Positions 43,247 through 51,880 are shown, counted from the stretch's first letter. The stretch: 64,000 nt of DNA from Nonomuraea turkmeniaca (GCF_005889735.1 NZ_VCKY01000024.1:1-64000), one strand, 5' to 3'. Numbers and translations: made by a program. Notes: generated from the letters alone by a model not told the origin.

Positions 43247-43933
43247 ATGCACGATCACCAACGGCAGAGGAATGCCGCCCTGCCGGGCGGGGAGCGACCG
43301 GCATGGGCGTTGGCCGGCCCAGGAATCGCCGCGCTCACCGGCCTGTACCTGCTGACGATGCCCTTCGGGCCCGCAGCGCGGGTTTCTCTGCAGGTGGATC
43401 TGGGTCTGTCCAGCCAAACCGCCCTGCTCACGACTCTCGTTGCGTACCTGGTCAGCGCGGCAGCGGGTGGGGCACTGGGCGTTGGTCTTGGCGGACGCTC
43501 GCTGACGACAGTGAGCATGACGGCCGTCGCCTTGATGATCATCGGTGTGCTGCTGAACGCGCTCGCCCCCGGCACCGGGATCTATCTGACCGGCCGGGTG
43601 CTGAGCGGGCTCGGCGCCGGTGGCGTGGTGGGAGCGACGGTGGCAGTCGCGCGGCGGGCGGGCCGCCGCTGGGGCGCGCTGGTCGCGATACTGGCCGGTC
43701 TTGGTGTCCTCGCCCTGATTCTCGGCCCGTTGATCAACCAAGGGCTGTCGAGCGCGTTGTCGTGGAGGTGGGGATACCTCATCACGCTGCTTCCTTTGGT
43801 CGCGGGGCTGATCGCCACTGCCGTCAGCGGATTCGTCCTGCTCCTGACTCCGCGGCCTGCGCAACCGAACGCGGCCGGCATGCCCTACCCACCAGCCGAG
43901 CAACGGCCTTGGAACGCCCCTCCGGAGACCTGA
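43247..43933 (+). CDS. Half-length MFS-like membrane protein (six helices)
   Basis: 228 residues with about six hydrophobic helices (GIAALTGLYLLTMPFG, LLTTLVAYLVSAAAGGALGV, VSMTAVALMIIGVLLNAL and others), resembling the N-terminal half of DHA-type MFS transporters. No second half follows; the next gene starts 90 bp on. May act as a homodimer, or be a truncated relic. The 220-bp gap upstream shows no gene. Confidence 0.65.
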   Translation: MHDHQRQRNAALPGGERPAWALAGPGIAALTGLYLLTMPFGPAARVSLQVDLGLSSQTALLTTLVAYLVSAAAGGALGVGLGGRSLTTVSMTAVALMIIGVLLNALAPGTGIYLTGRVLSGLGAGGVVGATVAVARRAGRRWGALVAILAGLGVLALILGPLINQGLSSALSWRWGYLITLLPLVAGLIATAVSGFVLLLTPRPAQPNAAGMPYPPAEQRPWNAPPET

Positions 43934-44023
43934 CCGAAAGATCGTCCGCGTCAGGAACTCGATCTGATCACCGCTCGTTGAGGTCGGCGGCACAACCGAT
44001 CTTCGAGCAGGGAGAGCAAACCC

Positions 44024-44986
44024 GTGGTCTTCAAACGAATGCTGGGTGCCTTCGGCGTCGGCGCGCCCTCGGTGGACACCGTCCTGTCCACCCCGCGCAC
44101 CCGGCCGGGCGGGACGCTGGACGGCGAGGTACGCCTCAAGGGCGGCGACTTCGACGCCGAGATCGAGCACATCACCCTCGGCCTGGTGGCCCGGGTGGAG
44201 ATCGAGCACGGCGACATGGAGAGCTCCGGAGTCGGCGAGTTCTCCCGAGCACAGGTCTCCGGGCCCTTCACGCTGCGCAAGGGCGAGGACCGCGTCGTCA
44301 CCTTCCAGCTCCCGGTGCCGTGGGAGACGCCGATCAGCGAGATCGGCGGGCAGCCGCTGACCGGCATGGCGCTGGGCGTGCGTACCGAGCTGGCCATCGC
44401 CAAGGCCGTCGACAAGGGTGACCTCGACCTGATCGCCGTCGAGCCGCTGCCGTCCCAGCTGCGGATCCTGGAGGCGTTCCTGGACCTCGGCTTCCGGTTC
44501 AAGTCCGCCGACCTGGAGGTCGGGCGCCTGTACGGGGTGGACCAGGAGCTGCCGTTCTACCAGGAGATCGAGTTCTACCCGCCGTCCCAGCAGCGCGGGG
44601 TCGTGGGCGAGGTCGAGGTCACCTTCGTCGCCACCCCCAGCGGGCTGGTGGTGGTCCTGGAGGCCGACAAGCGGGCCGGCCGCTTCTCCGGCGACGCGAT
44701 CGGCCACTTCACGATCAGCCATGAGGACGCCCTGCGTACGGACTGGGCCGGCGAGATCGGCCGGTGGCTGTCCGGCCTGTCCCAGTACGGCCTGTCCCAG
44801 TACGGCCACGGCGGTTATGGCCACGGCGGACGTCACGGCCATGACCACGAGCACCACCACAGGGGCGGTGCGGGTGTGGGCGCGATGGCCGCGGCCGGCG
44901 CCCTCGGCGTGGCGGGCGGCCTCGTCGCCGGCGAGGTCGTCGAGGAGATCTTCGAGGGCGCCGAGGACGAGGGCGGCGACTGGTGA
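44024..44986 (+). CDS. Spo0M-like sporulation-control protein
   Basis: 320 residues from GTG after AGGGAG. Arrestin-like Spo0M domain: VDTVLSTPRTRPGGTLDGEV, HITLGLVARVEIEHGDME and TFQLPVPWETPISEIGGQPL. In Bacillus, Spo0M affects sporulation and cytoskeleton. The tail is unusual: SQYG repeats, a His/Gly-rich run (YGHGGYGHGGRHGHDHEHHH) and a Gly/Ala hydrophobic segment before an acidic end. The His-rich part may bind metal. Confidence 0.88.
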   Translation: MVFKRMLGAFGVGAPSVDTVLSTPRTRPGGTLDGEVRLKGGDFDAEIEHITLGLVARVEIEHGDMESSGVGEFSRAQVSGPFTLRKGEDRVVTFQLPVPWETPISEIGGQPLTGMALGVRTELAIAKAVDKGDLDLIAVEPLPSQLRILEAFLDLGFRFKSADLEVGRLYGVDQELPFYQEIEFYPPSQQRGVVGEVEVTFVATPSGLVVVLEADKRAGRFSGDAIGHFTISHEDALRTDWAGEIGRWLSGLSQYGLSQYGHGGYGHGGRHGHDHEHHHRGGAGVGAMAAAGALGVAGGLVAGEVVEEIFEGAEDEGGDW

Positions 44987-45013
44987 GTCCCACCCCGGCG
45001 ACGATGTGATCAC

Positions 45014-45041
45014 GGCCGCGGGGGTGCCATCCCCGCGGGCC
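45014..45041. terminator. Hairpin between convergent spo0M-like and MFS genes
   Basis: GGCCGCGGGG pairs with CCCCGCGG and GCC across a 7-base loop with one bulge. Likely serves both converging genes. Confidence 0.55.
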
Positions 45042-45044
45042 GGT

Positions 45045-45728
45045 TCACTCGACGGGCAGCCGTCTGGCCGCCGCGCTCGCCCAGGCGAGCCCCAGCGCGG
45101 TCACCAGCGCCTCCCGGTCCCCGGCGCCCGCGCGCGGGCTGCGGGCCAGCAGTGCCGACAGCACGACCAGCAGCGCGGCCAGGCCGCACGACCAGGCGAA
45201 GATCCGCTCGGTGTCGGGGATCGCCCGTTCCCCGCCGAACACGGCGATCAGCACGGGACCGGCGGCCTGGCCGAGCGAGGCGGCGAACGTGTAGTGGCCG
45301 AAGGCGGTGTCGTGGCCGCCACGCCGGGTGGTGTTGGCCACCAGCGCCTGCTGCGCGATCACACAGCCCAGGTGGCCGGTGCCCAGCAGGACCCCGGCCG
45401 CGAGCAGACCCGGGACGGTGTGCCCGATCGCCAGGAACGCGACGCTCGCGGCGGTCAGCAGGAAAGCCCCGGCCACGGCCAGGCGCCGTTCGCCGTACCG
45501 GTCGGCGGCGTGCCCGGCAGGCAGCGCCAGCAGCAGCGGCGCGATCGCGAAACTGGCGCCCAGCAGGCCGAGCAGCGCCGCGGGCACGTCGAGCTCGATC
45601 GCCCGGTACGACATGGTGGGACGCAGCACGAACGTGATCACCTGCGTGGCGGCGGCATGAGCCAGCAACACGGCGGTCGCCCGCCTCCCACGCCCGCCCT
45701 CAGCCATCGCCGCCCGCACCCCGGTCAC
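45045..45728 (-). CDS. Half-length MFS transporter (N-terminal half)
   Basis: 227 residues. About six helices with the MFS loop 2-3 signature LPAGHAADRYGERRLAVAGA. It ends after helix six plus a short basic tail (ASAAARRLPVE), where a normal MFS would continue with its second half. GTG 45728 or ATG 45707 may be the start. Either a deletion derivative or a genuine half-transporter. Confidence 0.7.
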   Translation of the reverse strand: MTGVRAAMAEGGRGRRATAVLLAHAAATQVITFVLRPTMSYRAIELDVPAALLGLLGASFAIAPLLLALPAGHAADRYGERRLAVAGAFLLTAASVAFLAIGHTVPGLLAAGVLLGTGHLGCVIAQQALVANTTRRGGHDTAFGHYTFAASLGQAAGPVLIAVFGGERAIPDTERIFAWSCGLAALLVVLSALLARSPRAGAGDREALVTALGLAWASAAARRLPVE

Positions 45729-45800
45729 AGCTGGATGGGCAGGTGTGCACGCACATAACGGTTACAACCTATCCATCCCCCTTTGCGTGGTTGACGGGGC

Positions 45801-45920
45801 CACCCGGTGCTCTACCTGCTCCACGACCGCGGCGGCACCATGCAGGCGTGGACCAAGGTGAAGACCGTCCTCGGCCCTGGTCGCCCAGCTGGGCAACGGC
45901 GACTGTTCCTGATCAGCTGA
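45801..45920 (+). pseudogene. Remnant of an alpha/beta esterase gene
   Basis: An open 39-codon stretch reading HPVLYLLHDRGGTMQAWTKV and ending in a stop at 45918. This matches the first strand and oxyanion region of bacterial esterases (usually VLYLLHG-x-GG). It has no start codon (a TGA lies three codons upstream) and no continuation, so it looks like a decayed fragment. Confidence is limited by its short length. Confidence 0.4.
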
Positions 45921-45922
45921 CC

Positions 45923-47401
45923 TCAGAAGATCACCAGGGGGTCTCCCACGAAGTCGGCGATGAAGTTGACGAAGAAGAAGCCGAAGAACAGGAAGTTGAG
46001 TACGAGGATGACGTAGTGCCAAGGCCGGGGCCGGGCGGGGCGCGGGAGCTTGCTGTTGAGATACATCAGCATGAACGGATAGATCAGCGCCCCGAGGTTG
46101 GACATGTTGGCCGACCACTCCACCAGGCCCACCGGCAGCGACTGGAAGATGACGATCGAGATGATCACCAGCAGCAGGATCATGAACGGGTAGTAGAACT
46201 TGCGCGGGTCACCCTCGATCAGCCGGCGCAGGCGGGGGCTGGTGGCGTTGGCGGCGTCCGTCGTCACCCGCACCATCGCCTCGAAGATGCCGAGTTGCGT
46301 GGAGAACAGGATCAGCACGCCCACGGCCAGCGCGACGTAGAACGCGACGCGCCCGTACTCGTCGCCCAGCGCGCTGGCCACGAACGTCGGGACGTTGGCG
46401 CGCGTGGGCTTCTCGCCCGACATCTGTACCGCCTGCGCCATGAGGATCGTGGGCAGCAGCATGCCGAGGATGGCGCCGACGAAGAACACGCCCCACATGT
46501 CCGTCAGCAGCAGCCGGTACCACCGCCGCCACAGGCCCCGGTTGCGCTCGTCGTCGGGGAAGGTCACGCCGCTGGCCAGGATCTGGCGCCGCTCGCCGCG
46601 CAGGCCCGAGATGTAGCCGACGCGGTAGCCCATGCCGTAGCCCTTGTCGCGGTAGTGGCCCATGACGTACCAGTTGAGGCCCGACGCCAGCGCCGTGAAG
46701 CCGGCCAGGGCGCCGAGCTGGGTCGCGGTGATCCCGGCGGGCGGGGCGGCGGGCGTGATGAACCCGCGGATGCCCTCCCACCACTGGCTGAACGGCACCA
46801 CGAGCAGGTCCACGGCCAGCAGGGCGAGCAGGATGGAGCTGACCATCACCCAGTTCACCAGCTCCAGCGCGCGGCTGATGCGACGGGCGGCGGCGGTGAT
46901 GAGGAACACCAGCACCAGCAGGCCGATGGCCCACCAGCGCGGCTCCGCGGCGTCGGCGGCCGGGGGCACGCCGTGGACCAGGGCGTACACGCCCTGTCCG
47001 GCTGAGGCGGCCCAGCCGCCCGCGATGAACGCGAAGATCACGATGAAGACCGAGAGCGGCACCCAGAGGGGCCACCCCGGTGGCACCCGCCCCCAGCCGA
47101 CCACGGGCGTCTCGCCCGTGGCGACGACGTAGCGGGAGCATTCGACGTTGTAGAAGGTCTGCAGCAGCGCCGACACCAGGATGACCCAGCCGACGCCGAC
47201 GAAACCGTACTGGCCGACGTTCAGCGGGCCCAGCAGCCACTCGCCGCTCCCGATCGAGATGCCGAGTGCGATCAGGCTGGGGCCGACGGCGTACTTGAAG
47301 AGTTCTTTTTTGCCGATCTTGGAGACCTTGAAGACCTCCTCCGGCGTGGGCAGGTCGGTGACTTCGAGATCCGGGCGGCTGACTCCGAGTGGGTGCGACA
47401 T
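45923..47401 (-). CDS. Nramp-like membrane transporter of atypical subgroup
   Basis: 492 residues with about 11 membrane helices in the LeuT/Nramp style. GPSLIALGISIGSGEWLLGP occupies the position of helix 1, but the classic DPGN motif is replaced by GSGE, and no clear MPH motif is seen in the helix 6 region. Such proteins are annotated as Nramp-related, yet their substrate may not be Mn/Fe. CAGGAGG lies 8 bp before ATG. Divergent from the HDKFD-repeat gene. Confidence 0.8.
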   Translation of the reverse strand: MSHPLGVSRPDLEVTDLPTPEEVFKVSKIGKKELFKYAVGPSLIALGISIGSGEWLLGPLNVGQYGFVGVGWVILVSALLQTFYNVECSRYVVATGETPVVGWGRVPPGWPLWVPLSVFIVIFAFIAGGWAASAGQGVYALVHGVPPAADAAEPRWWAIGLLVLVFLITAAARRISRALELVNWVMVSSILLALLAVDLLVVPFSQWWEGIRGFITPAAPPAGITATQLGALAGFTALASGLNWYVMGHYRDKGYGMGYRVGYISGLRGERRQILASGVTFPDDERNRGLWRRWYRLLLTDMWGVFFVGAILGMLLPTILMAQAVQMSGEKPTRANVPTFVASALGDEYGRVAFYVALAVGVLILFSTQLGIFEAMVRVTTDAANATSPRLRRLIEGDPRKFYYPFMILLLVIISIVIFQSLPVGLVEWSANMSNLGALIYPFMLMYLNSKLPRPARPRPWHYVILVLNFLFFGFFFVNFIADFVGDPLVIF

Positions 47402-47764
47402 GTCACTGCCTCCTGTGGTTCAGCGTGATCCCGAACGACGGCGGCATCAAGACCCAATCGGCAAAGGACGTTTTACGCGTACTGGACGTCGGCTTTGACG
47501 ATGCCGGCCCCCGCCCACGGTGAAGCCGTGGTGCGCGGGAGGGCTTCGTGCTCAGTCCGAGGAGGGTGTGCGGCCGCTGCCCGGCAGGCCGCGACCTGCT
47601 GTCATGACCAAGAGCTATAGCGCGCGAAACCGCCCAAATCTCGCGATTGTTCCAACACGCCCTGCAACCCTACGCAACGTTCTGCGCGTGGCGTTACAGC
47701 ACGTTACGGGACCGACTACGTAGAGTAATTGAGCGTTGTCACACCGTGACTACAGGGAGAGATC
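47402..47764. other. 363-bp divergent intergenic region
   Basis: Between the Nramp-like gene (minus) and the repeat-protein gene (plus). It contains a CCACGG-TGAAG-CCGTGG hairpin flanked by CCCGC/GCGGG (about 47511-47540) and an AT-richer stretch near 47620-47740. I recognise no riboswitch class and no convincing ORF. Confidence 0.5.
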
Positions 47765-48469
47765 ATGAAAGTTAACCTCATAGCCGCTGGTGGTGCTCTT
47801 GTCGCCGCCGGCGTGGTCATCGCCATGGCGAGCCCCGCCAACGCCCGCCCGAGCGTATGCGACTTCAGCATCAGCGACGACGGCCACACCCTCGGCATCG
47901 ACGGCTGGGGCGTGTACGCGGACTTCGACGCCGACATGTGCAAGCGCCGCCACGACAAGTTCGACCACGACAAGTTCGATCACGACAAGTTCGATCACGA
48001 CAAGTTCGATCACGACAAGTTCGATCACGACAAGTTCGATCACGACAAGTTCGATCACGACAAGTTCGACCACGACAAGTTCGACCACGAGAACAAGTAC
48101 GACGACAGCAAGTACGACGAGGGCTACGACAAGTACGACAAGTACGACAGCTACGACAAGTACTCCGTCTACGACAAGTACTCCGTCTACGACAAGTACT
48201 TCACCTATGACAAGTACGACGTCGTCTACGAGAAGTACCCCGTCGTGTACAAGAAGATCCCGGTCGTGTACAAGAAGTACCCGGTGATCTACGACAAGCC
48301 GGTCTACGACCACGATCACGACTACGACGTGGACAACGACTGGTACGCGAAGGACCGCCACCACGACCACGACAAGGGCCACGACGACGGCTACGGCCAC
48401 CCGGGCGACGGCTGGAAGACGTGGAGCGATTGGGACTACAAGCCCACGGCTTGGTACGGCCGGTACTAG
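47765..48469 (+). CDS. Secreted His/Asp/Lys/Tyr repeat protein (HDKFD and YDKY repeats)
   Basis: 234 residues, ATG after AGGGAGAGATC. Sec signal 1-27 (ANA/RPS). A short region, 28-62, has two cysteines (Cys32, Cys59). Residues 63-107 are nine exact HDKFD pentads; 108-150 drift into YDKY-type units (YDKYDSYDKYSVYDKYSVYD); then YEKYPVVYKKIPVVYKKYPV; the tail is rich in His, Asp, Gly, Trp and Tyr. I know no family. Composition suggests metal binding or a charged, extended wall-surface polymer, but this is inference. It is divergent from an Nramp-like transporter, which fits a metal theme. Confidence 0.85.
   Translation: MKVNLIAAGGALVAAGVVIAMASPANARPSVCDFSISDDGHTLGIDGWGVYADFDADMCKRRHDKFDHDKFDHDKFDHDKFDHDKFDHDKFDHDKFDHDKFDHDKFDHENKYDDSKYDEGYDKYDKYDSYDKYSVYDKYSVYDKYFTYDKYDVVYEKYPVVYKKIPVVYKKYPVIYDKPVYDHDHDYDVDNDWYAKDRHHDHDKGHDDGYGHPGDGWKTWSDWDYKPTAWYGRY
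47951..48085 (+). repeat. Nine 15-bp tandem repeats encoding HDKFD
   Basis: Units CACGACAAGTTCGAY start every 15 bp from 47951 to 48071; only the last base varies (c or t). Near-perfect DNA identity points to recent expansion or gene conversion. The next unit (48086) has diverged to HENKYDD. Confidence 0.95.
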
Positions 48470-48485
48470 GACGCGCAGACCATTC

Positions 48486-48518
48486 GGTCCCGGGACACGC
48501 GCCGCGTGTCCCGGGACC
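48486..48518. terminator. Strong hairpin after the repeat-protein gene
   Basis: A near-perfect 15-bp stem, GGTCCCGGGACACGC with its complement, 16 bp after the stop codon. It can serve both the repeat gene and the convergent glgC. Confidence 0.7.
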
Positions 48519-48611
48519 CCCTGACCAGTTCAGGGGAACTCACTCCCTGTAGCGCGCCCCCCTCCCTCTCTCCCCCCTGCATGACCGGGCCGGCGCACCC
48601 GCCTGCGCCGC

Positions 48612-49847
48612 CTACCGGTCGACGATCTCGTTCTTGCCGATGACCACGACCCCGCCCCGGGTCAATGCGAACCGAGTGCGGTCGTACTCGAGGTCGAACC
48701 CGATCCGTGCCCCGTCCGGGATCACCACGTTCTTGTCGATGATCGCCTTGCGCACGATCGCGCCCCGTCCGACCTTCACGTTCTCCATCAGCACCGAGTC
48801 CTCCACCAGCGCGTGCGAGTGCAGCACCACCTTGGGGGAGAGGATCGACCTGATCGCCGTGCCGCCGGAGACGATGACGCCGGGCGACACCAGCGAGTCG
48901 ATCGCCCGGCCCACGCGGTCCCCGTCGTTGTGCACGAACTTGGCCGGCGGCAGCGGGTCGTGCCCGGTGAAGATCGGCCACTTGTCGTTGTAGAGGTTGA
49001 AGACCGGGTGCGCCGAGATGAGGTCCATGTGGGCGTCGTAGTACGCGTCCAGCGTCCCCACGTCACGCCAGTAGCCCCGGTCGCGGTCGCTCGACCCCGG
49101 CACGATGTTGTTCGCGAAGTCGTACACGTCGGCGCCGCCCGACTTGACCAGCATCGGGATGATGTTCCCGCCCAGGTCATGCTTGCTGGTCGGGTCGAGC
49201 GCGTCCTCGCGCAGCGCGTCGATCATCGACTGCGTCTTGAACACGTAGTTGCCCATGGAGGCGAACACCTCGTCGGGCGAGTCCGCCAGCCCCACCGCGT
49301 CCTTGGGCTTCTCCCGGAACGCCACGATCCTGCGCCCCTGGGGGTCGGTCTCGATCACGCCGAACTGGTCGGCCAGCGACAGCGGCTGCCTGATCGCGGC
49401 CACCGTCACGTCGGCGCCGGAGTCCTCGTGCTGCTCGACCATCTGCCGCGGATCCATGCGGTAGATGTGATCGGCGCCGAACACGATCACGTGCTCGGGC
49501 ATCTCGTCGTAGATCAGGTTGAGGTTCTGGAACAGCGCGTCCGCGGACCCGGAGAACCACCGCGGCCCCAGCCGCTGCTGCGCCGGCACGGGCGTCACGT
49601 AGTTGCCCAGCATGGCCGACAGCCGCCAGGTACGCGAGACGTGCCGGTCCAGGCTGTGGTTCTTGTATTGGGTCAGGACGACGATCTTCAGGAAGCCGCC
49701 GTTCGCGAGGTTCGACAGCACGAAATCTATGAGCCGATATATCCCCCCGAACGGCACCGCCGGTTTCGCCCGATCCGCCGTGAGCGGCATGAGCCTCTTA
49801 CCCTCTCCACCTGCCAGCACAACCGCAAGCACCCTCCGGGACCTCAT
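48612..49847 (-). CDS. glgC: Glucose-1-phosphate adenylyltransferase
   Basis: 411 residues. Nucleotidyltransferase motifs [20 protein letters not shown] and [19 protein letters not shown], then [19 protein letters not shown]; left-handed beta-helix C terminus ([20 protein letters not shown]). Makes ADP-glucose. ATG 49847 was chosen on the family N terminus ([10 protein letters not shown]); the frame is open to 50042. Divergent from glgA/glgM, as in many actinobacteria. Confidence 0.95.
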   Translation of the reverse strand: MRSRRVLAVVLAGGEGKRLMPLTADRAKPAVPFGGIYRLIDFVLSNLANGGFLKIVVLTQYKNHSLDRHVSRTWRLSAMLGNYVTPVPAQQRLGPRWFSGSADALFQNLNLIYDEMPEHVIVFGADHIYRMDPRQMVEQHEDSGADVTVAAIRQPLSLADQFGVIETDPQGRRIVAFREKPKDAVGLADSPDEVFASMGNYVFKTQSMIDALREDALDPTSKHDLGGNIIPMLVKSGGADVYDFANNIVPGSSDRDRGYWRDVGTLDAYYDAHMDLISAHPVFNLYNDKWPIFTGHDPLPPAKFVHNDGDRVGRAIDSLVSPGVIVSGGTAIRSILSPKVVLHSHALVEDSVLMENVKVGRGAIVRKAIIDKNVVIPDGARIGFDLEYDRTRFALTRGGVVVIGKNEIVDR

Positions 49848-50056
49848 GCCCGAGACGCTACCCTCAAATGGCCGATCTATCGACGAATCCCGGCACGGTG
49901 AACTTCCTTCGTGTCCTGATTTGCGGCTCAACGCTCGGCCCGCGGTTACCGATCTTTGGGTTTGCCGATCGTGTTCCCTATGCTCACGTTGATCGTAAGT
50001 GCAAGATTCGCCACGTGCGGTGGGCCGCTGGACTCGGCCCACCGTAAGGTCTTCTC

Positions 50057-51229
50057 ATGCGTGTTGATCTGCTCAGCCGGGAGTACCCGCCGGAGGTGTA
50101 CGGCGGCGCCGGTGTGCACATGGAATACCTGGCCAGGGAGCTGAGGCGGCTGGCCGACACACGGGTGCGCTGCTTCGGCGCCGACCGCGACGAGCCCGGC
50201 GTCTCCGCCTACCGGGTGCCGGGCGGGTTGCGGGACGCCAACGCGGCCCTGCAGGTGCTCGGCGTCGACCTGGAGATGGCCGCCGCCTGCCAGGGCGCCG
50301 ACGTCGTGCACTCCCACACCTGGTACGCCAACTTCGCCGGGCATGTCGCGAAGATGTTGCACGGCATCCCGCACGTGGTCACCACGCACAGCCTGGAGCC
50401 GCTGCGGCCATGGAAGGCCGAGCAGCTCGGCGGCGGCTACACGATCTCGTCGTGGGCCGAGCGCACCGCCCTGGCCGCCGCGGACGCGGTGATCGCGGTC
50501 TCGGAGGGCATGCGCCGCGACGTCCTGACCGCGTACCCCGAGATCCCGCCGGAGAAGGTCAGCGTCATCCACAACGGCATCGACACCGCCGAGTACACCC
50601 CCGACCCCGGCCGGAACGTGCTGAAGAAGCACGGCGTGGACCCCGGCAGGCCGTACGTCGTCTTCGTGGGCCGCATCACCCGCCAGAAGGGCTTGATCCA
50701 CCTCCTGCACGCGGCACGCTCCTTCGACCCCGAGGCCCAGCTCGTCCTGTGCGCGGGCGCGCCCGACACGACGGAGATCGCGGCCGAGGTGACGCAACTG
50801 GTCCGCGACCTCGACCGCGACGGCGTCTTCTGGATCCAGGAGATGTTGCCCAAGCCCGAGGTGATCCAGTTGCTGACGCACGCGACGGTGTTCGTGTGCC
50901 CGTCGGTCTACGAGCCGATGGGGATCGTGAACCTGGAGGCCATGGCCTGCGAGACGGCCGTGGTCGCGACGGCCACCGGCGGCATCCCCGAGGTGGTGGC
51001 CGACGGGGAGACGGGCCTGCTCGTGCCGATCGACCAGGGTGCCGACGGCACCCCGCACGACCCCGACCGCTTCGCCGCCGACCTGGCCGAGCGCGTCAAC
51101 ACCCTGCTGGGTGACCCGGACCGGGCCACGGCGATGGGTAAGGCGGGCCGTGCCAGGGCCGTCGAGCACTTCTCTTGGGAACGCATCGCCCACCGCACCA
51201 TGGAGCTGTACGCGACCCTGCGAGCCTGA
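50057..51229 (+). CDS. glgM: GT4 glycogen synthase / maltose-1-phosphate synthase
   Basis: 390 residues, GT-B fold. REYPPEVYGGAGVHMEYLAR binds the nucleotide sugar; VVHSHTWYANFAGHVAKML; the EX7E motif is in SVYEPMGIVNLEAMACETAV. Mycobacterial homologues use ADP-glucose and glucose-1-phosphate to make maltose-1-phosphate (GlgM), though they are often annotated glgA. The 209-bp gap to glgC should hold both promoters; I see no certain boxes. Confidence 0.92.
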   Translation: MRVDLLSREYPPEVYGGAGVHMEYLARELRRLADTRVRCFGADRDEPGVSAYRVPGGLRDANAALQVLGVDLEMAAACQGADVVHSHTWYANFAGHVAKMLHGIPHVVTTHSLEPLRPWKAEQLGGGYTISSWAERTALAAADAVIAVSEGMRRDVLTAYPEIPPEKVSVIHNGIDTAEYTPDPGRNVLKKHGVDPGRPYVVFVGRITRQKGLIHLLHAARSFDPEAQLVLCAGAPDTTEIAAEVTQLVRDLDRDGVFWIQEMLPKPEVIQLLTHATVFVCPSVYEPMGIVNLEAMACETAVVATATGGIPEVVADGETGLLVPIDQGADGTPHDPDRFAADLAERVNTLLGDPDRATAMGKAGRARAVEHFSWERIAHRTMELYATLRA

Positions 51230-51435
51230 GCCCTCGGCCCCGCCCCTGCCCCGACCGGGGTCCTCATCAGTTCTGGGGGGACGCAGGGCGGCGGTTGCGC
51301 GCCACATGCACGCGGACGCCACGTCCCACCGGCCATGGGGTGCGGTTCCGCCGAGAAGGTGGAGGCGAGCGGCGCGCATGGGGCGTGGTTCGGGGGTGGT
51401 GAGGAGAGTCAGACGAGGCCGCGGCGGCCGGCAAG

Positions 51436-51475
51436 CCGAACGGCCGCCCGCGCCTCGCGCGCGGGCGGCCTTCGG
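51436..51475. terminator. Bidirectional terminator hairpin
   Basis: A long stem (GGCCGCCCGCGC with its complement, flanked by CCGAA/TTCGG) and a 3-4 base loop, ending one base before the stop of the DUF385 gene and downstream of glgM. The region 51230-51435 shows no gene. Confidence 0.75.
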
Positions 51476-51880
51476 TCAGGTGGCGCGTTGCAGGACGACG
51501 ACCGGGATGTCGCGGTCGGTCTTCCGCTGGTATTCGTCGTAGTCCGGCCACGTGCTCGTCATGAGCTGCCAGAGCTCGGGCTTCTCCTCGTCGCTCGCCG
51601 TACGCGCGCGGGCCTTGAACTTGTCGCCCTTGACCTGCACCTCGACGTCAGGGTTCGCCTTGAGGTTCTTGTACCACTCCGGATGGTCGGGATCCCCGCC
51701 CTTCGAGGCCACGACCACGTTGTCGTCGCCGTGTCGCTGGTAGATGAGCGGGGTCGTGTATGGCTTGCCCGACTTGCGGCCTTTGGTGGTGAGGAGCAGG
51801 ACTGTGGTGTTGTTCCAGTCGTGTCCTTCCGCGCCGTCGGTCTCCTGGTAGCGCCGGACGTGTTCCTTGCCGTAGAGCAT
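51476..51880 (-). CDS. F420/deazaflavin-dependent nitroreductase family protein (DUF385)
   Basis: 134 residues. TTKGRKSGKPYTTPLIYQ is the family's cofactor-phosphate-binding segment; ASKGGDPDHPEWYKNLKANP and the C-terminal WPDYDEYQRKTDRDIPVVVL are also typical. Related to Ddn of mycobacteria; reduces quinones or other substrates with F420H2. Single gene between terminators. Confidence 0.9.
   Translation of the reverse strand: MLYGKEHVRRYQETDGAEGHDWNNTTVLLLTTKGRKSGKPYTTPLIYQRHGDDNVVVASKGGDPDHPEWYKNLKANPDVEVQVKGDKFKARARTASDEEKPELWQLMTSTWPDYDEYQRKTDRDIPVVVLQRAT

Noticed and set aside
43017-43304. 95-codon minus-strand frame in the gap before the half-MFS gene
   Set aside because: No ribosome site or recognisable domain, and it overlaps the start of the plus-strand gene. 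A decayed fragment cannot be excluded.
47500-47600. Possible riboswitch in the leader of the repeat-protein gene
   Set aside because: Only one modest hairpin is visible, with none of the conserved cores I know for cobalamin, ydaO, M-box or ykkC elements.
47951-48085. Regular direct repeats resembling a CRISPR array
   Set aside because: The 15-bp units are contiguous with no spacers and translate into a repeat protein in a single frame.
47750-48400. Minus-strand frame of Val/Leu/Glu repeats
   Set aside because: It is the mirror of the HDKFD/YDKY repeats. The plus strand has a proper signal peptide, ribosome site and terminator.
48612-51229. Divergent glgC/glgM pair as an unusual arrangement
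   Set aside because: This gene order is standard in actinobacteria.
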